Positions 42,889 through 52,474 of a stretch of DNA of 64,000 nucleotides are shown here, one piece after another. Where the stretch lies: NCBI GenBank assembly GCA_007571365.1, contig RKRN01000109.1, forward strand, positions 34,102 through 98,101, read 5' to 3'. A program made the translations under genes and the position numbers. Source of the stretch: Candidatus Latescibacterota bacterium. GTDB taxonomy: Bacteria; Latescibacterota; UBA2968; UBA8231. The notes below the pieces were generated by a model. It ran no database searches, had not been told where the DNA came from, and saw nothing but the letters and a program-made list of their open reading frames with translations. Position 1 is the first letter of the stretch, and the number at the start of each line of letters is the position of its first letter.

Positions 42889-45606
42889 CTAGTAGGCGAC
42901 GCGCACCAATCGGTGGATCGAGGTTTTCTTTTTCGACGTCGAATCCACTTTTAGGTCGATGTGCATCAGATAGATCCCCGGTGGTACGACCGCTCCCGAT
43001 TGGTCGACGCCCGTCCACGCCACCGTATGACGGCCTGCCGTTATGGTCGTCTCGGCTATACGCGCCACCGGCCGGCCGGCCAGATCGTACACGTCCACTT
43101 GGACCGGCGCTGAACTGAGCACCCGCATCAGCGAAAAACGGACCTCCAGCTCGTCGTTGACGCCGTCGCCATTGGGCGTGAAAACGCGATCGACCTGTAG
43201 ATCCCCTAGCAACTCGCCGCGCTCCAGTGCCAACACCACCGTCGTCTCGCTGTCCACAACCCCGTTGGCATCGCCGTCGTCTACCCGCTGCCACGAGTTC
43301 TCGAACTGCGAGTGCCCCATGGAACCGATGAAAAACGTGTTGAACCCGAATATGGTCGCCTCGAACTGGAGCTCCACCAGCGCGGATCCCCTTATCGTCT
43401 TGATCGGGGCCGGCAGACGCACCCACAGCGAATCCGTCTCCATCACCACCTCGAACCCCTCGCTCTCGGCTGTATACGTTACGGCGTCCTGCCCCGTCAC
43501 GTCGACATGCACCTGTTTCAGCGTCATGTCGACGCCCTCGGGTCCCTCAATGAGGATCTCGTCGAACCCCCCGCTGCCCGCGTCGAAGGTCGGGCGGATG
43601 AAATACGACATTTGCTGCTTCGTGCCGATCTCCTCCAGGCGCGAGGGCAGTATCTCGCCCACGATCGCGCCGGCCACCGGCGTCACGAAGTTCAGCACCA
43701 CCGAACGCAGCGTGGCCGCCGCCTTGGGGTCTTCCGTCAGGAAGATCGCCCTGATGGCGACGAACCGTCTGGGACTGGGCGAGGTAATTTTTGCGCCTGA
43801 ATCGAAGTAGGGCTGACTCCAGCCGCTCCAGTCATTGCCCGGGCGCGTCTCGGTTAAGACCGGCCCTACCGAAGCATCCCCGAAGAACTTTTTGTCCGTC
43901 TCCCAGGCCTCGGCCGCCTCCTCTTCGGTGCCCGGATACAAATCCCCGTTCTTCTTGTAGTAGCGGGTTATGCTCTCGACCGTATCGCCGGTCCGGGTTT
44001 GCAAGATCAGCTCCGTACCCGGCGGCACATCGGCCTCCCACTCGATGGTAGCCAAGTTCTGAGGGGTCCGCGCCACCTCTATGAACGGGGCCTCCCCTCC
44101 GAACTCGGACGAGATCTGCGACTCCGGCAGGAATCCTTCCCCGAAAAACTGGACCTCCGACACCCCGTGGCTCCCTTGCCCGGGCTCGTACGTAGAGCGG
44201 TCGTGGAGCCTATAGGTAAAGGCAAAATGCTCAACCTTCGTGAGCGGGAACTTGAAGTCGTGGAAGTTCTGCCCCCGCACGATGTCGCTGAGCGACCCCA
44301 CCGTCTTCCAGGCTAGTTCGCCGCCGGCATTGGTGGAGCCGTCCGAGAGTTGAATGCGGTAGGCTCTGAACGGAGGTGGGTTGGGGAGGGCGTGGAGTAT
44401 TCTGATATTGTCCACAAAGTAGGAGCCTCCGAGATCTATGAACATCGAGCGCTCCGCATCCCGCGGATCCGCAATCGGCAACCTGTTGGGATCGTAACTC
44501 CCGTTGGCAGACCAGAACACGACCTCGCCGAAGAGGTCCCCATCTACCACGGCCGCCCCCTTGTTGACATTCTCCCGGGCGGTCACCCTGCCGCCCCGCT
44601 CCAGTACGCCCGTGCCGATGTTGTCGCCGATGGTCCAGACCTCGATCTCGGCCAGCCTGGGTATTTCGCGGCGGTAGTAAACCACCGGCCCCTGCCGCTC
44701 GGTGCCCGCCAGAGCTTCCCAATCCTCTTTCCCATCCAGCAACCTCACCGTCCCCGACACTTCTCGCCGGAAGTACTCTATCTCTCCCTGTTGATCGGCT
44801 GGCAAACTATCGTATTCGGACTGAGAAACCTGCCTCGCCCTGCCGAAGTCGCTGTCCGTGATCCCCACCCCGACGTATTGGATGACGTCGCCGGTGAAGT
44901 CGCCCAGTGCATCGGGCCACTTCGTCGGTAGCTGTCCGGTCAGGTCGATCTCGAAAACCCGCTCGTTCTTGTTCGGGCCGTCCGTGGTGAAGCGCGTCCG
45001 GAAAAGGAGCTGACCGAGCGTTTTCTGTCCCTGTGAAGTGATCACCTTGAACTGCAGAAAAGGGTCTCCCAGCTCTTCACCGACAAACTTGAGGACGATC
45101 TTGGTGGCCGATACCGTCCGCCCCAGATCGATCTGCACCCACCAGTCCTGCAACAGGTCGGAGGGGTCCGGTTCCCAGAAGGTGTCCATCCTGCCATCCA
45201 TGAGGTCGATGCCGCCCGAGCGATTAGACCCGGCATTCAACACACCGCCGCCGAAATCGACGGCATTGAGGACGGCGTTGATGCCTGGAACCACGACTTC
45301 TTCATCTTCTATTTGCAGTCCCGTGTGCTTGCGGATGAAGGCGGGTTTCACTCCCTCATCGCCGATCTGGACCGTGTTGGCAGCGGAGTGCCAGTGTTCC
45401 CAATGCGCCCTAGAATCGACGACCACTCTGCCTGAACCCAGGGAGTACCCCTCCTGTCCCCAGCACAGACATGCCGCCGACAACGTCAACGCGGAACAGA
45501 CGAGTGCCGTGCGGAGGGGGGCCGCTAGCCGTTGAGCGCCGACCCATCCCCGCTCGCGGTGCCTACCTACGCTGCGCGGCACTCGGGTTCTTGTCGAGTT
45601 CAGCAA
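42889..45606 (-). CDS. Exported discoidin + FlgD-like domain protein (locus B, copy 2)
   Basis: A 905-residue protein starting at TTG 45606 (AGGAG upstream), with a basic signal (LRTALVCSALTLSAACLCWG). It has a longer N-terminal part with two discoidin-like domains (QDWWVQIDLGRTVSATKIVL; SMFIDLGGSYFVDNIRILHA), then the shared middle with SPSPRRFVAIRAIFL and VGEILPSRLEEIGTKQQM, and the FlgD Ig fold (RVFTPNGDGVNDELE; VQVDVYDLAGRPVARIAE; GVDQSGAVVPPGIYLMHIDL) ending LVRVAY. Longest of the three paralogues. Likely surface-located; ligand unknown. Confidence 0.8.
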   Translation of the reverse strand: MLNSTRTRVPRSVGRHRERGWVGAQRLAAPLRTALVCSALTLSAACLCWGQEGYSLGSGRVVVDSRAHWEHWHSAANTVQIGDEGVKPAFIRKHTGLQIEDEEVVVPGINAVLNAVDFGGGVLNAGSNRSGGIDLMDGRMDTFWEPDPSDLLQDWWVQIDLGRTVSATKIVLKFVGEELGDPFLQFKVITSQGQKTLGQLLFRTRFTTDGPNKNERVFEIDLTGQLPTKWPDALGDFTGDVIQYVGVGITDSDFGRARQVSQSEYDSLPADQQGEIEYFRREVSGTVRLLDGKEDWEALAGTERQGPVVYYRREIPRLAEIEVWTIGDNIGTGVLERGGRVTARENVNKGAAVVDGDLFGEVVFWSANGSYDPNRLPIADPRDAERSMFIDLGGSYFVDNIRILHALPNPPPFRAYRIQLSDGSTNAGGELAWKTVGSLSDIVRGQNFHDFKFPLTKVEHFAFTYRLHDRSTYEPGQGSHGVSEVQFFGEGFLPESQISSEFGGEAPFIEVARTPQNLATIEWEADVPPGTELILQTRTGDTVESITRYYKKNGDLYPGTEEEAAEAWETDKKFFGDASVGPVLTETRPGNDWSGWSQPYFDSGAKITSPSPRRFVAIRAIFLTEDPKAAATLRSVVLNFVTPVAGAIVGEILPSRLEEIGTKQQMSYFIRPTFDAGSGGFDEILIEGPEGVDMTLKQVHVDVTGQDAVTYTAESEGFEVVMETDSLWVRLPAPIKTIRGSALVELQFEATIFGFNTFFIGSMGHSQFENSWQRVDDGDANGVVDSETTVVLALERGELLGDLQVDRVFTPNGDGVNDELEVRFSLMRVLSSAPVQVDVYDLAGRPVARIAETTITAGRHTVAWTGVDQSGAVVPPGIYLMHIDLKVDSTSKKKTSIHRLVRVAY

Positions 45607-45674
45607 TACTTCTTTCTCCTTATCTCGCTCCCGAGCTTGCGCTCCGCTCGTGTCGGAAACGCCGTTGAGTGCCG

Positions 45675-45712
45675 AAAAAAGGGGGGGCGAGGATCAACGA
45701 TCTCGCCCCCCC
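45675..45712 (-). terminator. Strong Rho-independent terminator after the CBM9-like gene
   Basis: On the minus strand an 11-bp, very GC-rich stem (45681-45691 with 45702-45712, GGGGGGGCGAG/CTCGCCCCCCC) is followed by six T residues (45680-45675). It ends the monocistronic CBM9-like transcript and separates it from the FlgD-domain genes downstream. Confidence 0.85.
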
Positions 45713-45754
45713 TTCAACAACAGCCGTCCTGGGTCCTTATAGCCGACCTTTCTC

Positions 45755-46672
45755 CTATTTGGAGAAGCCCGCCTTAATGCGGCCCCAGCTATCGTCCTCG
45801 ACCGCTGTGGCGTCGGTGTCGGACACCCAGTTGTTTGCGTCAAAACCAAGTAGCACGTAGTCCACTAGGGAGTCGGCGTGGAAGTACATGTTGATGTCGC
45901 CCGTGGAGACCCAGTAGCCGTTGTACGAATTGCCCGGGCCGTTGTCATCGTCCTGAATGGCCATGCCGATGCCCATGACCTGGCCTTCCTCCAAGTCGTG
46001 GATAATCAGGTCGGGATCGTCGGAACCGGTCGAACTGGCAGGCAGGTCGTCGAAGGTGGTGAACCAACTCTCCTGATAGAGGGTGGCGGGTCCACCGGCC
46101 TCGCCCTCAACGTCCCATCTGATGCCGGCGTAAGGCTCCACGGAAGCCCATACTCCGCCGCCCCACAACCACAGGTTGTTGTCCGCGTTATTGAGCGACT
46201 GCTGCCAGTCCTGCGCGGTGGCCCCGGCCCATCGCGCCGGATCTAGGTCGATAGATTCCACGCCTTGGAACTGTCCGCCGCTGTGGTCGGCATCAAGCAC
46301 GAGCTCGAGTTTGTCGTTAGTGTCGTCGAGGGTGCCGTACCAGACGTCGTCGAACCTTTCCTCCATGACGTACACAAGGTTGGTCTCTGGGTGCCAGCCG
46401 ACGATGATGCGCTCGGCGAGGTTGCCCGGATCCGGGTCGCCTTGGGTGCCCGTGACGACCTCGACCAAGTCATCTTGGGTTACCCAGAAGACAGACGGTA
46501 CGTTGTCCCAATCGCTGAGATCACCGTCCATCACGACGTCCCTGATTCCATCGACGTCGATGGGCACCTGTACCGCCGCCCAGTTCCGGTCTGTCCGCTG
46601 GTGGGCCGAACTCGGGGTAAAGGAGGCGAGAACGAGGCCCAAAACGGTAGCTATAACGATAATCCTCTTCAC
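45755..46672 (-). CDS. Exported CBM9-like protein (locus B)
   Basis: GTG 46672, 7 bases after AAAGGAGAAG, starts a 305-residue protein with a classical signal (VKRIIVIATVLGLVLASFTPSSA). The mature part begins HQRTDRNWAAVQ and has a beta-sandwich like the protein at 28333-29403: VVMDGDLSDWDNVP, RIIVGWHPETNLVYVMEERF, LELVLDADHSGGQF. The PKD domain of that paralogue is absent; the protein ends SWGRIKAGFSK. Acidic loops (DDPDLIIHDLEEG) may bind calcium. Its strong ribosome site and dedicated terminator suggest high expression. Probably a secreted carbohydrate-binding or surface protein. Confidence 0.8.
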   Translation of the reverse strand: MKRIIVIATVLGLVLASFTPSSAHQRTDRNWAAVQVPIDVDGIRDVVMDGDLSDWDNVPSVFWVTQDDLVEVVTGTQGDPDPGNLAERIIVGWHPETNLVYVMEERFDDVWYGTLDDTNDKLELVLDADHSGGQFQGVESIDLDPARWAGATAQDWQQSLNNADNNLWLWGGGVWASVEPYAGIRWDVEGEAGGPATLYQESWFTTFDDLPASSTGSDDPDLIIHDLEEGQVMGIGMAIQDDDNGPGNSYNGYWVSTGDINMYFHADSLVDYVLLGFDANNWVSDTDATAVEDDSWGRIKAGFSK

Positions 46673-47405
46673 TGTTGCTTCTCCTTTCATCTGGGAGATG
46701 ATGACTGCTGCTACTGCGTTGATTCCTGAAATGCGGGTTTTGCTTTTAAACACCTCCTTTCAGCGCGCCATTCGCTCAGCGAACGAGAGCAAACGAGAAC
46801 TGGTGGTTTTGTGCAAATTAGCTCTCGCCGCTGTTTTTATTAGTTGCTGTAAATAAATAGCTTACGGTCTTATGGATGAATGACCTGCGTTTATCTATTT
46901 ATTGAAACAATGAAGCAATGAGCGTTAATATGAGGAAATTTGCCCGGAAGTCCAAGAAAAACTTCCAGCATGTTGATGCCCCAAATCCACCCCGCTGACC
47001 GGGCCTGTCCTCACGTCGGACCTCGGCAGCTATGCTTCGTTGGGGTTTACCCCCAGTTTGCCCAGAGTTTGCCTAGGGTCGGTTCCTCGAAGCCGACCGG
47101 GTGATGTCCTCGAAGCGTCCCCTGTAGAGCGTATTGCTACGAGGCGTTATAAACACTATCGGGGTATCCATTTAACCGGACCTAGGGTATCTTACGTAGG
47201 AGCGCAGAACATGAGATGGCGAACCGGGCCTGGGTACTTCTCGTGCAGCATCTCTATCTGCGAGATGGGCGGGGCCTACAATCTCGTCCCGCCCGCCGGC
47301 ACGTTTGGAGACATCACGGGTCGATCTATCCGTCAACACGGCGGTGGAGGGCGAAGCTCGGTCGCTGCTGCCTCCTCACTTGGGTAGTTCCTTAGTAAGG
47401 TGTAG
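46673..47405 (+). other. Intergenic stretch, no supported gene
   Basis: 733 bases between the divergent CBM9-like gene and the SGNH gene. The left part (46850-46930) is AT-rich and must hold the CBM9-gene promoter, though I cannot fix boxes. At 47078-47101 a hairpin GGTCGG/CCGACC is possible, and the word TCCTCGAAGC is repeated nearby; AGTTTGCCCAG/AGTTTGCCTAG is a short tandem. A 115-residue frame at 47040-47387 has no coding character. Minus-strand fragments with short protein-like runs suggest decayed coding DNA, but nothing can be named. Confidence 0.4.
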
Positions 47406-48839
47406 ATGATGCAGGCACAAACAGGGCAAACCATTAAGTGGTCTAGAAAAACTACCATATTCATTGACATCCTTTTGGTTATTACCCCCTTTCTACTGCT
47501 TATAGGACTAGAGATCTATTTGCGGCATACTGATTACGGCCTTGATGACAGGCTATTTATCCCTCAAAGCTCTTCTTTCACGTACCAACTTAATCAGGAG
47601 TTGTACCGAAAGTATTATTCAATTAATAATCCCATGCTTAAACAGCTAATTCCCAAGGTAAGCATGAAACAGCAGAAATCCGAAAAGGATTTTCGCATCT
47701 TTTGTCTTGGGGGTTCAACGACAAGAGGGCCGTTTCCTATGCTACTTCACGAATTATTAAAACGTGCCAAAGTGGATAAGACGGTAGAAGTGGTTAACTT
47801 AGGAATAGATACTTTTAATAGTTACCAGGTCCTCGACATTACAAAAAAACTTCCTCAGTACGATCCCGATCTTTTGATCATTTATATGGGACATAACGAA
47901 ATTTATGGACCATACGGTGCAGCATCGAATGTGGCATTGGGCACGTCTCGTAACGCAATCAATCTAATTTTGCGATTACGCGAGATTAAGATATTTCAGC
48001 TAGCAAACAACTTTTACTCAAAGTTAGGAGCACCTTCTAATCAATTTGAAAAGGAACGATCGCCATATAGAATGATGGTAAACAGTTCCCTTGCCCCTCA
48101 TCATCCTCTACGGGAGCAAGCCATTGAGAATTTCAGGGGAAATCTCCGCGAAATTATCTCTATTGCAAAGCGTCATCAAATCCCTGTGGTTTTAGGGACG
48201 ATCGTTGCCAATCTTCGAGATTGGTGCCCATTTGACTCAGAACCGCCGCCATCTTCCCTCGACGTTACCCAATGGCAACAGTTGTTAGAGAATGGCAAGG
48301 CTGCATTTGAACAAAGTCATCTAGAAGAGGCGGAACGCATCTACCAGACAGCAATTGAACTTTTCCCAGATCATGCCCAAACTCATTTTGATCTAGGTCA
48401 TGTTTACCTTGCCCAAGGACATCAAGATAAAGCTAAACGATCCTTCACAATAGCAAGAGACTTGGATATTTTACCGATCAGAGCTTCATCAGAGATAAAC
48501 GAAACGATAAAAAGTGTTGCTAAGGAAACAGACATCATATTAGCAGACCTTGAAACCGTATTCCAAAATTGCGATCCCAAGAGTGTGATTGGCAAACCAA
48601 TGATTGTTGAACACCTGCATCCTTCAAATGAAGGATATTATTTAATCGCAAGCCATCTGACCCACATCATTCTTAAAGAAGGGTTTTTGGCGGCGAGTAA
48701 AAGGTTGAATTTTGACGATCCATCGTTAAAAAGAGAACTGGATATAGGAGAATTGAACAAAGAGGACCTCGTTCGACTCAGACTTATGTTGAAGATCTGG
48801 CCATTTAACATTAACAATGAAGGTTATCAGTATCCTTGA
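47406..48839 (+). CDS. Membrane-anchored SGNH hydrolase-like protein with TPR segment
   Basis: A 477-residue protein with an N-terminal membrane helix (IFIDILLVITPFLLLIGLEI). An SGNH/GDSL-like domain follows: block I FCLGGSTTRGPFP, block II VVNLGIDTFNSYQVLDITKK, block III YMGHNEIYGP, and a late EHLHPSNEGYYLIA with the catalytic-type His. A TPR hairpin pair (~305-365: ERIYQTAIELFPDHAQTHFD, VYLAQGHQDKAKRSF) is inserted before the last block. SGNH enzymes of this layout esterify or de-esterify glycans. The gene is far more AT-rich than its neighbours and uses A/T-ending codons, which suggests transfer from another lineage. Confidence 0.78.
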   Translation: MMQAQTGQTIKWSRKTTIFIDILLVITPFLLLIGLEIYLRHTDYGLDDRLFIPQSSSFTYQLNQELYRKYYSINNPMLKQLIPKVSMKQQKSEKDFRIFCLGGSTTRGPFPMLLHELLKRAKVDKTVEVVNLGIDTFNSYQVLDITKKLPQYDPDLLIIYMGHNEIYGPYGAASNVALGTSRNAINLILRLREIKIFQLANNFYSKLGAPSNQFEKERSPYRMMVNSSLAPHHPLREQAIENFRGNLREIISIAKRHQIPVVLGTIVANLRDWCPFDSEPPPSSLDVTQWQQLLENGKAAFEQSHLEEAERIYQTAIELFPDHAQTHFDLGHVYLAQGHQDKAKRSFTIARDLDILPIRASSEINETIKSVAKETDIILADLETVFQNCDPKSVIGKPMIVEHLHPSNEGYYLIASHLTHIILKEGFLAASKRLNFDDPSLKRELDIGELNKEDLVRLRLMLKIWPFNINNEGYQYP

Positions 48840-48913
48840 ATTTAAAAACTGATCTTCCGCTAGAGAGTTCTGGACGCCCGCGGCATCATGCTGGGCATTA
48901 GATTGTCCCTCTC

Positions 48914-50366
48914 TCAGGCGGGCAGGGGCACGAACTGCAGGCTGTACAAGTCAGCGTCGCTGAGGGCGAAGCGCAGGCGGATCGGTTTGCCGGCCAGGCT
49001 GCGGACATCGGCCTGGCCCTTCCAAGTGACCATGAGGTCTAGGTAGTCGCCGTAGATCTCATCGCAGTCGTGCAGGGTGTACCCCTTCAGTGCTTTGCCG
49101 TCGCCATCCTGAATCTCGACGCGCACCGAGCCGGCAGCGGAAGTGCCTACGTTCAGGCTCAGAGTGCCGCCGGCGAAGGTGAAGGGCCGCGTGGTCAGTT
49201 CGCCCCCCTTCAGCGGCGCGTTGGCGGACACGAAGCCGTCCACGCGGAGCGTGAAGCGCCGCAGCCGGGAGACCTCGCCGCCGTAGTATCCCTCGCTGTT
49301 GAAAATCGACAGTTCCTTCGGCGCCGCGGGAAGGTCGTTGGCTGTCTCCAGAATGCCCCAAGCCGTCATGTTGTTGCGGGTTTCCCAGCGCTCCGGCTGC
49401 AGGCCGGGCCGCACGAAGGCCGCGTCCCAGCGCTTGAAGTGCAGGCCGTCGCGGCTGGTCATGTACACGCCGTCCGATACGCCGCTGGCCCGGTTGCTGG
49501 ACAGGCGGCGATCTGGCAACAGGCGCTTTGGGAAGCCCATGTAGATGTGCGGTGCCCGGTAGTAGGGCGTCACCGCGTTCGTGTAGAGGTGCTCAAGGGG
49601 TGCGCCGCCGAAGTCGAGTAATTGCGGCTTCGTCCAGCGGCGGAAGTCCGTTGAGGTACAGGTCATGATCTGGCGAAAGCGCACACCGCCGGGGTAGATG
49701 GAGTCGCGGTGATATGCGACGTAGCAGCCGCGCAGCGGGTCGTAGAAGGCTAGGTTCTGCGAATCGAAAACATTGGCCCCCACGGTGTGGTCCATCACCG
49801 GTTTCTCCGACAGCAGGCTCCAATGCACGCCGTCCGGCGATTTGAAGGCGAAGAGGGCCTGCTCTTCGTGGTTGCGCGCTCGGGCTGCCCAGAGCCTTGT
49901 ACTCCTCGCCCTCCCGGCAATTCGGGTTGCGGTCGCGGAAGGGCGTGAAGTTGAGCGAGCCGGGACCGTCCCAGATGATGTTGTTGCGCGTCGAGCCCTT
50001 GTAGTTGACCAAGCCTAGTTCCGGCCGGTACCACTCGATGCCGTCGCGGCTTTCGGCGTAGCACACGACCGGTGTGTAGGCACCAGACGGGCCGTAGTGC
50101 GAGCCGCGGTAGTAGGCGCGGAACAGATTGTCGTCCTGGAACACCGTGTGGTAGCCGCTGGTGTTGCCCTCCCACGGTGCGTCGTGGTCGATTGCCACGT
50201 TTCGCGGCACTGGCTTCTGCAGGCGTAGTTCGACGCCGTGCAGCCGCTCAATCAGGTAGTCGTCGACGAACAGTTCGCGCCTGTCGCCCAACTCGATGAC
50301 GCCCGCCGGGGTGCTGCTGGCGGTTTTCCTCTTTTTCGTTGGCTTCGCTCTCTTGCTCTTGGCCAT
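48914..50366 (-). pseudogene. Frameshifted exported-glycosidase-like gene (five-bladed propeller type)
   Basis: ATG 50366 (MAKSKRAKPTKKRKT...) opens a frame with IELGDRRELFVDDYLIERLH and VVCYAESRDGIEWYRPELGL, as in GH32/GH43-like propeller proteins of Planctomycetes-type genomes. Near 49880-49892 the reading shifts by one base: the run ...EEYKALG continues in another frame as ARARNHEEQALFAFKSPDG and goes on to the stop at 48914 (...YNGLEWYSLQ-like segments such as FAYDPLRGCYVAYHRDSIYP). The total length, 1,453 bases, is one more than a multiple of three, as expected for one extra base in CTGGGCAGCC. It may be a true pseudogene or an assembly error. No signal peptide is clear. Confidence 0.75.
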
Positions 50367-50521
50367 CTCTGGTTCCCTTTCTGTATTGCGGCTACCCTGC
50401 CGACCATCTGCGCCGGCGTCAACCGAAGCTCGATTTCGCCACGGGCAACGCGCCATGGGAGACGCCTTCCGTCGTCCTGTTCTTGGTCGCTCTGCGCTGC
50501 TTAGCTTGGCCGCGACCGCCT

Positions 50522-52474
50522 TCAGATCTGGGTCAGGAAGCTGCCGGTGTGCCCGGTGGCGTAGTCGACGAGCACAAACACCCCGGCCCCGACGATTTCG
50601 CCTAGGATCAGGCCCAGGAAGAAGGGCCGCAGGTTGCGGTAGAGGCGCACACCACCGTAGCGCAGGATCACCAACTTCAGGAACCAAGCTAGCAGGGCGC
50701 TGCAAAAGATGTGGCCCGTCTTCCAATTGGCGGCGATCGTGAACCCGAGTGGGTTGAGGGGCCACCACAGGAAGTGGTGGCGTGCCCACATGAGTGCCAC
50801 CATCACACCCGCTCCGATGCCCATAAACTGCCAAGCGTCCCAGCGCGGGCCTTCGGGTTCGGCGGCGATGCGCGGGGCCATATCCATGGGGCCGAAATGG
50901 GTGGACTGCCAGGAGAAGAACAGGGGATTGAGGTTGATGCCGCCGTGTTCGTACGCCATGACCAAGGTGACGTAGGAGGAGCCCGCTAGGCTGACTAGGA
51001 TGGCCAAGACAATGGCCCAGAATAGCCGGTGCTTTTGGCTGCGGATCATTTCGCTCATCTTCAGCCCGTTGGCGACCGAGGCCATCACGAAGGAACGGAC
51101 CTCGGCGTGCCAGCCGTAGGAGAAGCCGAGTGCCACCAAGCCTTGGGTGCCGATAGAGGAGGTGCCGACCGCGGAGATCACGAAGGTCGAGGTCATCAGG
51201 GGCGGACGCATGGCCGGGATGCCGCCCTCGGCGACCACCCGCGTCAGTGCCATGAATAGGATCATGGCACCGAAGACGAATAGCAGGGCCACCGGGAAGG
51301 GCAGGCCGATCGTCCACAGCCAGACGGCGACGGCGATCAGGCCGGCGAGCAGCCCGAAAAACGCCTGTCGGTAGGAGAGGATCTCGCCGCCGTCATCGAT
51401 CTCCCGCAGCCCGACGACGGCCTTCGCCACCACATCGCGCAGGTGCCGGCGCGCCACCCACAGCCCGACGACTACGAAGGCGATCATCGCTCCGAGACCT
51501 TGGTGGGCTAGAAAGGGATCTTCGGAGTAGAAGTCAATCCGCTGTGTGCTCTGTACGCCAAGCGTGTTGAAGATGCCCCGCTGCAGCCTGACGAGGACAT
51601 AGAAGACCCAGATCGAAGCCGAAATGTCGAGGTTGACGAAATAGAAGAACCCGGTCCAGGGCGGGCTAAACCAGAAGCTGAGCCAAGTATTGCCAAACAG
51701 GGGTACGCCCGCGGTGCGCTCAAAGCGGGGAAATTCCGGAAAGTAGGAGTGTATGCCGTTGATGCTCAACAGCAGGAAGGAGATGGCGAAGCCCAACCAC
51801 ATGGTCTTGTTGGTGAAGAACGAGCGGCCCACGGTGCCGCCTTCTTCCTGCCGCATCATCTCCATCGGCACCTGCACCAGCGCGTAGCTGAGTTTCTCGT
51901 TGTCGACCCACTGCCTGCGCAGAATGACCATCGTGCAAATCATCGCGAAGGCGAGGGCGAGAAAGAAGCCGAACCACAGGCTCAGCGGTACGACCCAAGC
52001 ACTCCATGGGATTGAGGCTCCCTCGGGCAACCCCTCAAAAAAGTGGCGGGCCACGTTCTCGCCGCGCGGGATCATCCACTGGGGGATGTATTGATTGTAG
52101 AGGGAATCCCAGTTGTTCTCGGGCGTGGCGTAGTAGGTTGACCCGAGGAGGCAGGGGATCATAAACTGGGTGAAACCCATGCCGGGGATGCAGCAGGCCA
52201 CCACCAGCATGATATAGATGGTGATCAGTTCCGCCCGGGTCAGCGCCAGCCATCGGCCGACCATGGCGCTGGCTAAGACGAGGAAGAAAAACAAGAAGAG
52301 GGCGGCCGGAGTGCTGAAGTTGAGGGTTAGGTAGGAACCTTGGATCGCATTGGTCGCGTAGGTATCGCAGATGTTGAGCACCAGTGCCAGCACCGCCCCG
52401 ATAAGGATACCCCGCAGAGGGATCCCCTGCAGATCCCGCGCCTGCTGTGGGTCCCCCTGCGTAAGCACCGTCAT
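50522..52474 (-). CDS. DUF6785-type polytopic membrane protein
   Basis: ATG 52474 overlaps the stop of the dehydrogenase gene (ATGA), giving 650 residues; upstream frame is shadow. About 14 membrane helices are seen, with a large extracytoplasmic or cytoplasmic loop around NNWDSLYNQYIPQWMIPRGE. The combination LTRAELITIYIMLVVACCIP and RVVAEGGIPAMRPPLMTST is characteristic of DUF6785/DUF6784 proteins, which resemble oligopeptide-transporter-like carriers and are common in PVC/FCB organisms. Transport of a small organic compound for the neighbouring enzymes is inferred. Confidence 0.75.
   Translation of the reverse strand: MTVLTQGDPQQARDLQGIPLRGILIGAVLALVLNICDTYATNAIQGSYLTLNFSTPAALFLFFFLVLASAMVGRWLALTRAELITIYIMLVVACCIPGMGFTQFMIPCLLGSTYYATPENNWDSLYNQYIPQWMIPRGENVARHFFEGLPEGASIPWSAWVVPLSLWFGFFLALAFAMICTMVILRRQWVDNEKLSYALVQVPMEMMRQEEGGTVGRSFFTNKTMWLGFAISFLLLSINGIHSYFPEFPRFERTAGVPLFGNTWLSFWFSPPWTGFFYFVNLDISASIWVFYVLVRLQRGIFNTLGVQSTQRIDFYSEDPFLAHQGLGAMIAFVVVGLWVARRHLRDVVAKAVVGLREIDDGGEILSYRQAFFGLLAGLIAVAVWLWTIGLPFPVALLFVFGAMILFMALTRVVAEGGIPAMRPPLMTSTFVISAVGTSSIGTQGLVALGFSYGWHAEVRSFVMASVANGLKMSEMIRSQKHRLFWAIVLAILVSLAGSSYVTLVMAYEHGGINLNPLFFSWQSTHFGPMDMAPRIAAEPEGPRWDAWQFMGIGAGVMVALMWARHHFLWWPLNPLGFTIAANWKTGHIFCSALLAWFLKLVILRYGGVRLYRNLRPFFLGLILGEIVGAGVFVLVDYATGHTGSFLTQI

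Noticed and set aside
42851-43426. N-terminal extension of the FlgD-domain gene at 41105
   Set aside because: The residues are an out-of-frame shadow of the upstream paralogue; the signal peptide begins only at GTG 42850.
47040-47387. 115-residue plus-strand frame before the SGNH gene
   Set aside because: No ribosome site, no recognisable domain, biased composition and different base composition from the following gene.
50367-51317. N-terminal extension of the frame that carries the glycosidase-like protein
   Set aside because: It overlaps the DUF6785 gene and is Arg/Pro/Gly-rich without domain; ATG 50366 has a proper start.
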